From NCBI GenBank assembly GCA_030649735.1, contig JAUSFL010000035.1, forward strand, positions 1-64,000: DNA of 64,000 bases. The letters run 5' to 3'. Made by a program: the position numbers and the translations under genes. The notes below the pieces were generated by a model. The model was given only the letters and a program-made list of their open reading frames with translations, ran no database searches and had not been told where the DNA came from. The stretch is from Candidatus Iainarchaeum sp. (GTDB taxonomy: Archaea; Iainarchaeota; Iainarchaeia; Iainarchaeales; UBA10191). This document shows, piece after piece, positions 31,074-39,410 of this stretch (its first letter is position 1; every line of letters begins with the position of its first letter).

Positions 31074-31898
31074 CTAAATGCTGGCCAGTTGCTGCCTTAC
31101 TTTCTCCTCGTCTTCAGGATTCGTGATTCCAAACCATTGGTCTTCAGTGTTCAAAAGCTTTAATTCCAATTCTCCATTCTTGATTAAGTTTCCCAATTCC
31201 ACTGGCAAAAGGCATTCAATCTTCCTGTCTCCGGCATTCTTTTGCCTGAATCCCAAAAGCCGTTTTTCCAAAAGCCCTAAAGTTTGCGGAGTCAAGCCAA
31301 ACAAGTTCATGCTGCAAGGCGAATTCCCGTTCAAGCTTAGTTGATGAATGTTTTCTTTTCCAACCCCAATCATTTCTTGGATTTCAGTGATTTCGCTATT
31401 CTTTCCAAGCTTGAAAATTCCCCTATTGGCTAGGCCGGTTTCAGGCAGCACTTTTCCCAACTTGTAGCCTATTGCAATTCCTTCATTTGCCTTCAAATCC
31501 TGCAATGCCTTTGCTACTGTTTTGAAAGCATTTTTGCCGTAAATGTCGTCTCCATTGCAGACCGCAAAATTCTCCTTCACAATTTCTTTAACGCTAACTA
31601 ATGCATCAACAGTTCCCCAAGGCTTGTCTCTTTCTTCAGGATCAAAGCTTTGCAATGCATATTCTATTGGAATTCCCTTGAAAGAATTTCCGAACTTTTT
31701 CTTGAATGGCTGTTCTGTCATTCTTCCAACAATGAAAACAATTTTTCCAAAGCCGGCCTTTAACGCCTGATTTATTGAAAACTCAATTAGAGTTTCCCCT
31801 TCAGGGCCCACGCGCGCGAATTGCTTGATTTTTCCGCCAAAACGGCTTGACAAGCCGGCAACCATGAAAACTACCGCGATTTCTTTCTTTTTTTGCAT
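31074..31898 (-). CDS. NTP transferase (nucleotidyltransferase) family protein
   Basis: Sugar-phosphate nucleotidyltransferase fold: AVVFMVAGLSSRFGGKIKQFARVGPEGETLIEF contains the GxG..RFGG signature and the catalytic Lys, and FAVCNGDDIYGK the metal-binding Asp. The 274-residue protein lacks a left-handed beta-helix domain. It could make NDP-sugars (UTP-glucose-1-phosphate uridylyltransferase-like), with substrate uncertain. Confidence 0.8.
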   Translation of the reverse strand: MQKKKEIAVVFMVAGLSSRFGGKIKQFARVGPEGETLIEFSINQALKAGFGKIVFIVGRMTEQPFKKKFGNSFKGIPIEYALQSFDPEERDKPWGTVDALVSVKEIVKENFAVCNGDDIYGKNAFKTVAKALQDLKANEGIAIGYKLGKVLPETGLANRGIFKLGKNSEITEIQEMIGVGKENIHQLSLNGNSPCSMNLFGLTPQTLGLLEKRLLGFRQKNAGDRKIECLLPVELGNLIKNGELELKLLNTEDQWFGITNPEDEEKVRQQLASI

Positions 31899-32019
31899 CC
31901 TATATCCAATTTAGCGAGTTTTAAAAAGCGCTTTTTGATTCAAAATTGAGAATTTGAAAAGAATCCAGCGGAATAATGCCCTGGTTTGTGTTTTAATTCA
32001 TTCTTTCAATAAAGCAATA

Positions 32020-33948
32020 ATGACCGTGGATTATTCTGGCTTTTTTCCTTATTCTGAATTCAAGCCTTACCAGCGCGAAGTCTTGGACTTTACTGGTCAC
32101 GTGGTTTCAAACAGCCAGATTGGATTGATTGAAGCTTACTGCGGCTTTGGAAAGACAATTTCAACTTTTGCGCCAGCGCTCGCGCTTGGAAAAAAGATTT
32201 TGCTTTTGACTCCGACTTATTCTGCAAGGAATGCGGCAGTTGCTGAAGTATTGCGCATGAACAAGGTTAATGGAAAAGAATTGGTTGTTGCAGACTTGCG
32301 GGGCAAGGCAGTCATGTGCGCGCGCTTTCAAAAAGACTCTTTCTCCCACGAGGCCTGCGAACGTTCAAAAAACGACCAGACCTGCTCTTACTTCAGGAAA
32401 ACTTTCTCAAAGCCTAAAGAGCTTTCAAAAAACGCGTTTTCCTTCAATCAAGAGCTTGTTGAAAGAATGCTTTCAAAGCCAGAGATTTTCTTTAATGGAA
32501 AATCAACTGATTCAGAGCCCTTGCTTTTTGAAAAAGTGCAAAAAGTCGCCGGCAAGAGAATGCTTTGCTCTTACGAGTTGGTGAAAAACCTTGTGAGCGA
32601 GGCAGACGTTGTGATTTTGGATTATTTTTGGGTTTTTACGGGAATTTTTTCGATACTGGCAAAACTAATCGGAACTGAAGACTTTGTGCTTTTGATTGAT
32701 GAGGCAGATTTGCTGGTTGACAGGATTTACAACAACTATCACACGCAGTTAAGCCTTCAGGCATTGAAAATCCTTCACTCGCAGGCAAAGCACGGCTTGA
32801 AAGCCGGAATTCTGATGGAAACCGACATTTTGTTTTTGGAAGAATTCATTCGCTATTCAGAACAGTACATTACAAACTCGCGAAGCGAGCTAGAGCTTTC
32901 ACCCAATGAAATAATCTCTTTTTTTGAAACGCGCTTTAAGGAAACCGCAAAAAGGCAGGGCTTGAAGGGAGAAATTTCCCTCGCGCAAATTACTAAAAAC
33001 CTTGAAACAATAATTGAATCATTGAAGGGATTGGCAGAGTCTGAAAAAGCCACTGCCCGGCCTGATTTGTTCCTAAAACAGCTTGAAGCAATAAAGGATT
33101 CTGGCGAGTTTTTGGCTTTCATTCCTTCAGCAAAAGACAAGATTGTGATAAAGCCTTTTGAAATCAACGCAATCACTTTAACGAATGGAAAAACATTGAA
33201 GGACACTTTGCTTGAATTCCAAAGCGTTATCTTGTTTTCTGCAACAATTGGCGATCCAGACCTTTTCCTTAAAGAATTCGGCCTGAAAAGAACTGAAGTG
33301 AATATCTTACGCATTAAGGAAATGCCGCACAAAAAACTCTTGTTTGTAGTAGACACTGAATTGAACACTTTGTACACTTCACGCGAGCAAAGCTTTCCAG
33401 CATACTTGGAAAAAATCAGGATGCTGATGAAAATTGACAATTCATTGCTTGTCAGCTTTTGCAACCAAACAGAGCTTGAAAAAGCCCTTGCTGAAATTCC
33501 AGAACTGCAGGACGCCTCAAAACTTTCAGTCCTCGATCCTGAAAAATCCTATGCATTGAACATTCGCACAAGAAGCGCCCGTTCCACAAACAAAGCCCGC
33601 CATTTGAGGAATTGCCTGATTGTTGGGCTTCCGCTTCCAGACTATTCTGACTTTTACCTCCAAAAGCGCAAGGATTACCTTGAAAAAAAGTACAGTAAAC
33701 TCGAGGCTGGAAAAATAATCAATGGAAAAGCAGTTGACAATGCAGTGCAATTCATTGGAAGAATCACAAGGGACTTGAAAAGCCCGCGGGCGATAATCCT
33801 TGCAGACTCGCGCTATTACTCAGACTATTTCCTAAAGCATTATTACTTTCAGTCCTTGCCTGCGTACTTTAAGCCTTTCCTGCGAATTGCAGCATACAAT
33901 TCAGACTTGAAGCAAATGCTTGAAGAATTCTGGGAAAAGCCTGCTTGA
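32020..33948 (+). CDS. XPD/DinG-like superfamily 2 helicase with FeS domain
   Basis: ATP-dependent 5'-3' DNA helicase of the Rad3/XPD class. Walker A is AYCGFGKTIST, Walker B LLIDEADLLVD, and motif VI AVQFIGRITRD. Four cysteines between motifs Ia and II (VMCARF, EACERSK, QTCSYF, MLCSYEL) match the [4Fe-4S] domain that splits strands. The TATA-like gtgttttaattc at 31986-31997 lies inside the track's 5' extension, so ATG 32020 (MTVDYSGFFPYSEF) is the likely start, almost leaderless. Confidence 0.88.
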   Translation: MTVDYSGFFPYSEFKPYQREVLDFTGHVVSNSQIGLIEAYCGFGKTISTFAPALALGKKILLLTPTYSARNAAVAEVLRMNKVNGKELVVADLRGKAVMCARFQKDSFSHEACERSKNDQTCSYFRKTFSKPKELSKNAFSFNQELVERMLSKPEIFFNGKSTDSEPLLFEKVQKVAGKRMLCSYELVKNLVSEADVVILDYFWVFTGIFSILAKLIGTEDFVLLIDEADLLVDRIYNNYHTQLSLQALKILHSQAKHGLKAGILMETDILFLEEFIRYSEQYITNSRSELELSPNEIISFFETRFKETAKRQGLKGEISLAQITKNLETIIESLKGLAESEKATARPDLFLKQLEAIKDSGEFLAFIPSAKDKIVIKPFEINAITLTNGKTLKDTLLEFQSVILFSATIGDPDLFLKEFGLKRTEVNILRIKEMPHKKLLFVVDTELNTLYTSREQSFPAYLEKIRMLMKIDNSLLVSFCNQTELEKALAEIPELQDASKLSVLDPEKSYALNIRTRSARSTNKARHLRNCLIVGLPLPDYSDFYLQKRKDYLEKKYSKLEAGKIINGKAVDNAVQFIGRITRDLKSPRAIILADSRYYSDYFLKHYYFQSLPAYFKPFLRIAAYNSDLKQMLEEFWEKPA

Positions 33949-33989
33949 AGGATTTTTATACTGTTTTTTTCCCAAACTCTAGGTTGGGT

Positions 33990-34730
33990 ATGGACTTAAC
34001 TATTGCAAAGCAGGTTTTGGACAATGCTTTCAGGCAAAAGCAATTGTGCATGGTTATTGGAAACTGCAAGGCAGAATACTGGGGTAGAGCGGCTTCAAAG
34101 CTTTCTGAAGGCGACAGGATGCTTTTGATTAAAGGAGACGGTTCTTTTGCAATTCACCAGAACAAGCTCTTGCGGCCAGTGAATTATATGATGAGCGCTT
34201 CAATGAAGACTTCGCAAGAAAATGGCCAGCTTGTTGTGCTTGCTGAAAAGCTTAAGCCGAAAGAAAGCCTGAAGGTTTTTTTCAGCAGCATTGACTTTTG
34301 CCAGTGCTTTGAAATGCACGACATTCACGACGTGCGATTGTTTGGAAGCGAAAAGCAATTGCAAGAGCTTTTGGGAGATGACCTTTCATTCATTGAGCCC
34401 GGCCTTACGCCACTCAAAAGAGAAGCGCATTTTGAGCAGGGCTTTGCAGACATTATTGCAGAAGACAGCAAAGGCAGGATTTGCCTGATTGAAGTGAAAC
34501 GCCGCAAGGCATCGCTTGATGCTGTCTCACAATTGCACCGTTACCAGCAAAAAATGAAAAATTTGAAGAACAAGGAAGTGCGTGCCTTGTTGCTTGCGCC
34601 TGAAATTACTGAGAACGCAAAGCTTTTGGCGGACAATTATGGGATTGAATTCTTCAAACTGGATTTTGAAATCTCCAATCCTTCCGCAAAAATAAAAGGC
34701 ATTGAAAAAAAGCAAACAACGCTTGTTTGA
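33990..34730 (+). CDS. nucS: Endonuclease NucS (EndoMS)
   Basis: Mismatch-specific DNA endonuclease of archaea and actinobacteria. N-terminal dimerisation/DNA-binding half (FAIHQNKLLRPVNYMM), then the RecB-like catalytic core GFADIIAEDSKGRICLIEVKRRKA with the D...ExK residues, and QLHRYQQKM. The end, KKQTTLV, begins like a PCNA-binding box but stops before the aromatic pair. Start ATG 33990; the track's 33945 extension overlaps the previous gene and the likely TATA box gatttttatac. Confidence 0.93.
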   Translation: MDLTIAKQVLDNAFRQKQLCMVIGNCKAEYWGRAASKLSEGDRMLLIKGDGSFAIHQNKLLRPVNYMMSASMKTSQENGQLVVLAEKLKPKESLKVFFSSIDFCQCFEMHDIHDVRLFGSEKQLQELLGDDLSFIEPGLTPLKREAHFEQGFADIIAEDSKGRICLIEVKRRKASLDAVSQLHRYQQKMKNLKNKEVRALLLAPEITENAKLLADNYGIEFFKLDFEISNPSAKIKGIEKKQTTLV

Positions 34731-34737
34731 GTCAGAA

Positions 34738-35115
34738 TCAGCTTGCTGTCAATTGCCTTACTTTTTTCAGAATTTCTTTTGCAGTGAATGGCTTTGCAAT
34801 GTAATGGCCGTCCAGTTCCTTGCAGTATGCCTTGTCTTTTTCCTTGCAATGACTTTCCTTGTTTGTGAAAAGCACTGCCTTTATTTTCTCGAGCTTTGGG
34901 TCCTTGTGCATTTCGTAAAGAGTTCTCCAGCCAGACATTACTGGCATTGCGGCATCCAGAATAATCAGTTTCGGCTTCAATCCGTCATGCAATTTTTGCA
35001 GGCATTCAAGCCCATTGCTTGCTTCAACAACTTTAAAATCTCCTTTTTCCAAGGCTGCCTTCACTGCCTGCTTTACTTTGGAATCGTCGTCAACAATCAG
35101 GATTGTCTTTTTCAT
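34738..35115 (-). CDS. Single-domain response regulator (CheY-like receiver)
   Basis: A full receiver domain: ILIVDDDSKVKQ (acidic pocket), LIILDAAMPVMSGW (phospho-accepting Asp, about residue 53), VLFTNKE (Thr) and YIAKPFTAKEIL (Lys). No output domain follows, and no histidine kinase is in the window, so its partner is encoded elsewhere. It has its own promoter (TTTTTAAACTTTAAAAATTC on the minus strand). Confidence 0.93.
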   Translation of the reverse strand: MKKTILIVDDDSKVKQAVKAALEKGDFKVVEASNGLECLQKLHDGLKPKLIILDAAMPVMSGWRTLYEMHKDPKLEKIKAVLFTNKESHCKEKDKAYCKELDGHYIAKPFTAKEILKKVRQLTAS

Positions 35116-35152
35116 AAAACTCTAAAGAATTAGAATTTTTAAAGTTTAAAAA

Positions 35153-35196
35153 GTTGCTGGTTTATTCGCCAGCAAATATTTCAAAAAATGTTCTTT
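35153..35196 (-). terminator. Enolase terminator region
   Basis: On the minus strand below the enolase stop, TCAAAAAA-GAACA-TTTTTTGA and then TTGCTGG-CGAATAAA-CCAGCAA-CTTTTT form two perfect hairpins (8 and 7 bp), the second with a T run. They precede the receiver-gene promoter. Confidence 0.55.
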
Positions 35197-35214
35197 TTTG
35201 AAAATCTTCAAATT

Positions 35215-36498
35215 TTAATTCGAAAACTTTTCCAAAAGCTTTTTTCCAGCGTAAACCGCTTTCTTGCCAAGTTCTTCCTCAATGCGCAAGAGCTGGTTGT
35301 ATTTTGAGGTTCTTTCAGAACGGCAAGGAGCCCCGCTTTTTAACTGCCCGCTGCTTGTTCCAACCGCAAAGTCTGCAATGAAAGCGTCTTCAGAGTCTCC
35401 AGACCTATGGCTCACTATCGCGTTGAATCCTGCTTCTTGCGTTATTTTGATTGCTTTTAAAGTCTCGCTCACTGTTCCAATCTGGTTTAATTTTATGAGC
35501 GTTGCATTGCATGCTGAAAGCTTTATTGCCCTTAAAATTCTTTCAGGGCTTGTCACAAGCAAGTCGTCGCCGATTATTTGCGTTGTTTTTCCCTTGCCTT
35601 TGGTCAAGGCGCAAAACCCTTGCCAGTCGTCTTCAGCCAAGCCGTCTTCAACGCTGATTAGCTTAAAGCGGTCTATAAAGTCTTCAATAACTTCGACAAA
35701 TTGGATGTTTGAGTATTCTTTTCCTTCAAAAGAGTATTTTTCGTTCTTGAAAAAGCTTGAAGCCGCGCAGTCCAGCGCAAGCCGTACTTGTTTTTCATAG
35801 CCTGTTTCCTTCAACGCAAGCTGAATGAGCTTTAAAGCATCTTCAGTACGGGAAATGTTTGGCGTAAAGCCGCCTTCATCACCGACATTGATTGCTGTTT
35901 TGCCGAATTTGTCCTTTATGATTTGCTTTAATGTCTGGTAGACTTCAACATTCATTTGCAATGCTTCAGTAAAGCTTGCAGCTCCGACTGGAGCAATCAT
36001 GAATTCTTGGACTGCCAATCCATTGCCTGCGTGCTGTCCGCCATTGATTACATTCATTAAAGGGACCGGCAAAAGCAATTCCTTGTTTTCTGAAAGCTTT
36101 CCCACATACTCGAATGCCGGAAGCCCTGCATTCAATGCCGCTGCCTTGCAGGCCGCAATGCTCACGGATAATATTGCGTTTGCTCCCAAGCGCGACTTGT
36201 TGGTTGTGTTGTCAAGTTCAATCATTATTTTGTCAATCAATTCCTGCTTTGAGCAGTCCTGGCCTTTAAGCTTTGGCGCAATTATTTCATTAACGTTATT
36301 CACTGCGTCCTTGACGCCTTTTCCCAAGAATGCCTTTCCGCCATCCCGCAATTCCATTGCCTCATGGACTCCAGTTGAAGCGCCTGAAGGCACTATTGCA
36401 ATTCCAGTTCCGGCCTGTGTTTCAACTTCGGCTTCAACTGTCGGGTTGCCTCTAGAGTCTAAAACCATTCTAGCCTTAACATTCAATATTTTTGCCAT
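35215..36498 (-). CDS. eno: Enolase
   Basis: Interconverts 2-phosphoglycerate and phosphoenolpyruvate. Full-length 427 residues with VPSGASTGVHEAMELRD, INGGQHAGNGLAVQEFMI, NVGDEGGFTP, LALDCAASSF, the Mg2+ ligands in SVEDGLAEDDW and IIGDDLLVT, the catalytic Lys in LIKLNQIGT, and SHRSGDSEDAFIADFAVG. A GGTG signal precedes ATG 36498. Stands alone with its own terminator. Confidence 0.98.
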   Translation of the reverse strand: MAKILNVKARMVLDSRGNPTVEAEVETQAGTGIAIVPSGASTGVHEAMELRDGGKAFLGKGVKDAVNNVNEIIAPKLKGQDCSKQELIDKIMIELDNTTNKSRLGANAILSVSIAACKAAALNAGLPAFEYVGKLSENKELLLPVPLMNVINGGQHAGNGLAVQEFMIAPVGAASFTEALQMNVEVYQTLKQIIKDKFGKTAINVGDEGGFTPNISRTEDALKLIQLALKETGYEKQVRLALDCAASSFFKNEKYSFEGKEYSNIQFVEVIEDFIDRFKLISVEDGLAEDDWQGFCALTKGKGKTTQIIGDDLLVTSPERILRAIKLSACNATLIKLNQIGTVSETLKAIKITQEAGFNAIVSHRSGDSEDAFIADFAVGTSSGQLKSGAPCRSERTSKYNQLLRIEEELGKKAVYAGKKLLEKFSN

Positions 36499-36564
36499 TT
36501 TTCACCACTTTTAGTGTAATTATAGAGAAACCAACACTCATTTAAACTTAAACTTTTCAAGCCC

Positions 36565-37266
36565 TTAAGAGCCCGCAATCCTGCTTAAAGCCCCCAGTTT
36601 AGTGCCTTCAAACAGTTTTTCCTTCATTTTGCTGAAAACAAACTTTTCAAGCAAGGCATAATCCTGCTTTGGAAACTCGCCTTTAATGAGCTTTTCAATG
36701 TCTCCCCAAGTCCGGTCAATGTAAGTCAAATTCTTGATTTCTTCATCCTTGCACTCTCCAAGGCATGAATGAGAACTCCTTATTAACGCAAAGTCTATTT
36801 TTGAAAACCTGAAAGTGTAATAGCCTTCAGTCCACAAGTCATGGCCTACAAAAACCATTTCTTCAGGCGTGTAGCCAAATTTTTCTTGAATTGCTTGAAT
36901 TGTCACTTGCTTGAAGTATTCGTCCTTGAATTCCTTGTTTTCAGTTATTTTTTGCTCATACAATTTCCTGTCAATTTCTTCCCTTCCGGCCAGGTATTCC
37001 CTGTTCACGAAAGAAATCCTGTCTTCTGGAAAAAACTCCCGCAATTTGTATTGTTCAATTCTTTTCAATGCCTCGTCTGCTGAATATCCAGTGGCTGCAA
37101 AAAACCTGAAGCGCGGGAATATTTCCTCGACTTTCTTCAAATTTTTCAGAATTCCCGAAACATTCTTCATTTTCACGTCCTTGTCAATGTTTCCCGGGAT
37201 CAGCACGTCTTCAAACCCAAAAATAAGGCATTTTTTTGCCAAATCAGAATCTTTCTTAATTTTCAT
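36565..37266 (-). CDS. HAD-like protein lacking the usual nucleophile
   Basis: The layout resembles a haloacid dehalogenase fold: CLIFGFEDVLIPG in place of the DxDxT motif, then FFAATGYSADEAL (motif II Thr), and VFVGHDLWTEGYYTFRFSKIDFALI where motif IV has GDxxxD. The first catalytic Asp is replaced by Gly, so phosphatase activity is doubtful. The C-terminal about 60 residues are charged helix. Family assignment is tentative. It lies alone between enolase and the repeat-tRNA region. Confidence 0.5.
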   Translation of the reverse strand: MKIKKDSDLAKKCLIFGFEDVLIPGNIDKDVKMKNVSGILKNLKKVEEIFPRFRFFAATGYSADEALKRIEQYKLREFFPEDRISFVNREYLAGREEIDRKLYEQKITENKEFKDEYFKQVTIQAIQEKFGYTPEEMVFVGHDLWTEGYYTFRFSKIDFALIRSSHSCLGECKDEEIKNLTYIDRTWGDIEKLIKGEFPKQDYALLEKFVFSKMKEKLFEGTKLGALSRIAGS

Positions 37267-37312
37267 AATTAACAGTTAAAAATTGTCGTTAAATCAATAA
37301 AAACCTTTGTTC

Positions 37313-37376
37313 GCCAACTGTCCAGCCAGTTGGCATCTGGGAATGTGCGCTATCTTGCGATAGCGCGGTAATGCTT
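37313..37376 (+). repeat. Structured repeat element, copy 1 (upstream of tRNA-Pro)
   Basis: Stem 1: GCCAACTG-TCCAGC-CAGTTGGC (37313-37334), perfect 8 bp. Then CTGGG (37337-37341), complementary to the CCAG of the stem-1 loop, which allows a pseudoknot. Stem 2: GCGCTATC-TTGC-GATAGCGC (37347-37366), perfect 8 bp, then the conserved tail GGTAATGCTT. The same order occurs in copy 2. Confidence 0.75.
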
Positions 37377-37435
37377 AATTCAATAAAAACCTTTCCGCAC
37401 TCTACTTGTAAATAAGTTCTAGAATGAGATCTTTT

Positions 37436-37509
37436 GGGGCTGTAGTCTAGCTTGGTTAGGACCTATGCTTTGGGAGCATAAAACCACGGTTCAAATCCGT
37501 GCAGCCCCA
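37436..37509 (+). tRNA. tRNA-Pro(TGG)
   Basis: Cloverleaf of 74 nt without encoded CCA: acceptor GGGGCTG/CAGCCCC, D arm with GTCT...GGAC, anticodon stem TATGC/GCATA around loop TTTGGGA (anticodon TGG), T arm CACGG-TTCAAAT-CCGTG, discriminator A. Decodes proline. TATA-like element upstream near 37408-37415 (gtaaataag). Intronless. Flanked on both sides by related hairpin repeats. Confidence 0.97.
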
Positions 37510-37570
37510 AACCGCCCAGCCGGTTTATGTCTGGGCATGTGCGCTATCTAAAGACAGCGCGGTAATGCTT
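37509..37570 (+). repeat. Structured repeat element, copy 2 (directly after tRNA-Pro)
   Basis: Stem 1: AAACCG-CCCAGC-CGGTTT (37509-37526), 6 bp and different in sequence from copy 1 yet paired; loop CCCAG can pair with CTGGG at 37531. Stem 2: GCGCTATC-TAAA-GACAGCGC (one mismatch), then GGTAATGCTT. Stem 1 begins at the last base of the tRNA. Confidence 0.75.
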
Positions 37571-37580
37571 TCGATCGCGC

Positions 37581-37622
37581 GTGCCAAAGTATGTGCGCTA
37601 TTTTTGATAGTGCGGTAATACT
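37581..37622 (+). repeat. Structured repeat element, copy 3 (partial)
   Basis: TATGTGCGCTAT-TTTTG-ATAGTGCGGTAATACT: stem 2 only, 7 bp with one G-T pair, and a diverged tail. Stem 1 and the CTGGG segment are missing; instead GTGCCAAAG precedes it. It begins 54 nt after copy 2 in the same orientation. Confidence 0.6.
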
Positions 37623-37640
37623 ATTCTAATTTTTTGACTG

Positions 37641-39209
37641 TTAGTTTTCGGCAAGCTTGCCGAATTTCCAAAAGTCAAATTCTGAAGGAAAGCAGGAATT
37701 TTTTCCGGAAAATCCTTCACTGCGCTGTTTTTTCTCCAAAACAAGGCTTTTCATGATTTCCTCTTTTTCACTGGCGCTTTTTCCATTAAGGTCTTTTCCA
37801 AATTCCTTGAAAATAATGCAATTGCTTGCCTGGCCTGTGGGATTGACCCTGATTTTCCTGCATTTTTTCGGGTCGCATTCAAAGTCTATCGAGTATTGCG
37901 GCAAAATTCCAAAAACCACTTTGTTTTCCATTATTTCAAAATACTCGCTTTTTGGGTTGTCGCCCTTGAAAAAAACAGGCCTGATTTGCCCGAATTCTTT
38001 CCTGACTGCCTCGACTGCCTTTCTGACTGGCACGTATTCTTTCTTGACGAATTGCGCGTCTTTTTCAAAACCGCCTGGAATTAGCTCCAAAAACCGTACG
38101 GCAATCTTGCAGTTTCTATTGCGTTCAGACAATTCCTTTATGAAATTAATTATTTTTGGAATTTCCTGCAAGTTTTGCTTTGAGAGCACAAAATGAATTT
38201 TGACTGTCTCAAAGAATTCTGCGGCCTTTTCTATTGACTGCAAAACTTGCGGCAGGAAATCAAAGCCGGTGATTTGCGCAAATTTTTCCCTGTCTAAAGT
38301 GTCCAGGCTTATGTTGGCGCGGCTGATTCCGCAGTTTTGCAATGCTTCAGCATTTCTAAAAAGCGTTGTCCCGTTTGTTGAAATGCACTGTTCTGAAAAC
38401 CCGAGCTCTTTTGCTTTTTTTGTGAGCTGTAAAAAACCTTGATTTATTGTGGGCTCGCCGCCAGTCCATCTGACTCGCTTGATTCCGGAATTTTTTGCAG
38501 CCTGCAGTATTTCAATGATTTCTTCATTGCTTATTTTTGGCATTCTTTCCTGGTTGTTTTCCCTCTTGCAGTAGTTGCAGTTCAAATTGCATTCCCTTAA
38601 GGAAATTTCAAGCATGAAATCATTGATTTTTCCGATTTCTTCAACGACTTTCTTGAATTCTTCATTCTTTGTCCCATCAAGCTCAAAGCCCGCTTTTTGC
38701 TTTAATGGCTCAATGTGCAAGTCGTGCATTGGACGCACGTGCTCTTCAAGCCGTTTGCGCACTTTCTCTTGCGAAATATTCCTTTCAATGCAGTCTCTTT
38801 TAATGCGCCTTGCAAATCTTTCAGCCTCGGGCGCGTTGACAAAAAACTTCAAGTCCATTTCCTTGTTCAATTCATTGTCGTGCAGTGCGAGAATTCCCTC
38901 AAAAATTATTATCTCGGCGGAATGGATCTTTTCAAAGCCAGTCCTTCCGTTCTCGTACTCGTAAATTGGGGCCCTAAAATCCCTGCTGTTTTTCAGGCTG
39001 GCAATGCAGTTTTTGATTAATTCCCAGTCAAAGGATTCCGGGCAGTCAAAATTCTTTTCGCCATTGAATTCTGGAATTTCAGAATGGCTTTTGTAAAACC
39101 TGTCCTGGCTTAAAATCAGCGCGTTCTTTCCAAGATTCTCGGCGGCCTTTCTCGCAATTGTTGTTTTTCCAGAAGCAGAACCCCCGGCAATCCCAACAAC
39201 CAGCACCAT
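37641..39209 (-). CDS. Uridine kinase-radical SAM (MoaA-like) fusion protein
   Basis: Residues 1-205 form a complete uridine kinase domain: P-loop GIAGGSASGKTTIARK, SQDRFYK, FEGILAL and RRIKRDCIERN. Residues about 200-522 form a radical SAM domain with CNLNCNYC (Cys 207, 211, 214), WTGGEPTI and STNGTTL. Near the end CDPKKCRKIRVNPTGQASNC (C-x4-C-x13-C) resembles the second cluster of MoaA. No other molybdenum-cofactor gene is in the window, so the substrate may be a (phospho)nucleoside. ATG 39209 with GGTGG before it is preferred. I know of no characterised protein with this fusion. Confidence 0.85.
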   Translation of the reverse strand: MVLVVGIAGGSASGKTTIARKAAENLGKNALILSQDRFYKSHSEIPEFNGEKNFDCPESFDWELIKNCIASLKNSRDFRAPIYEYENGRTGFEKIHSAEIIIFEGILALHDNELNKEMDLKFFVNAPEAERFARRIKRDCIERNISQEKVRKRLEEHVRPMHDLHIEPLKQKAGFELDGTKNEEFKKVVEEIGKINDFMLEISLRECNLNCNYCKRENNQERMPKISNEEIIEILQAAKNSGIKRVRWTGGEPTINQGFLQLTKKAKELGFSEQCISTNGTTLFRNAEALQNCGISRANISLDTLDREKFAQITGFDFLPQVLQSIEKAAEFFETVKIHFVLSKQNLQEIPKIINFIKELSERNRNCKIAVRFLELIPGGFEKDAQFVKKEYVPVRKAVEAVRKEFGQIRPVFFKGDNPKSEYFEIMENKVVFGILPQYSIDFECDPKKCRKIRVNPTGQASNCIIFKEFGKDLNGKSASEKEEIMKSLVLEKKQRSEGFSGKNSCFPSEFDFWKFGKLAEN

Positions 39210-39331
39210 CAAACCACCTTGGCAGTTTTCCTATTTTTTCCAGTTTTTCAGCAGAAAATCCCAAATTTTGTCGTCTGCCGCGTGAACCAAATTATTGAGC
39301 AGTTTTTTCAAGCCGCTCACCTTTGGAATTG

Positions 39332-39391
39332 ATAGTGTTTTATTTTTGTTAAGCAATCCTGCAAAAAAACACCCTATAGTGTTTTAATTTC
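39332..39391 (+). promoter_or_regulatory. Operator-like inverted repeat on the TrmB-like gene promoter
   Basis: AAAACAC-CCTATA-GTGTTTT (39366-39385) is a perfect 7-bp inverted repeat whose right arm runs into the TATA region (gtgttttaattt) of the gene at 39411. The string ATAGTGTTTTA recurs 44 nt upstream (39332 and 39376). The position suggests repression, perhaps by the encoded winged-helix protein itself. Confidence 0.5.
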
Positions 39392-39410
39392 TTGCGTTCA
39401 CATTGGGATT

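Noticed and set aside
37313-37623. CRISPR array, because similar units recur near tRNA-Pro
   Set aside because: Only three units, irregular spacing of 194 and 54 nt, no unique spacers, no cas genes in the window.
39079-39264. 61-codon minus-strand ORF overlapping the start of the kinase-radical SAM gene
   Set aside because: Out-of-frame reading of the P-loop region; Trp/Cys/Gly-rich sequence typical of a shadow frame.
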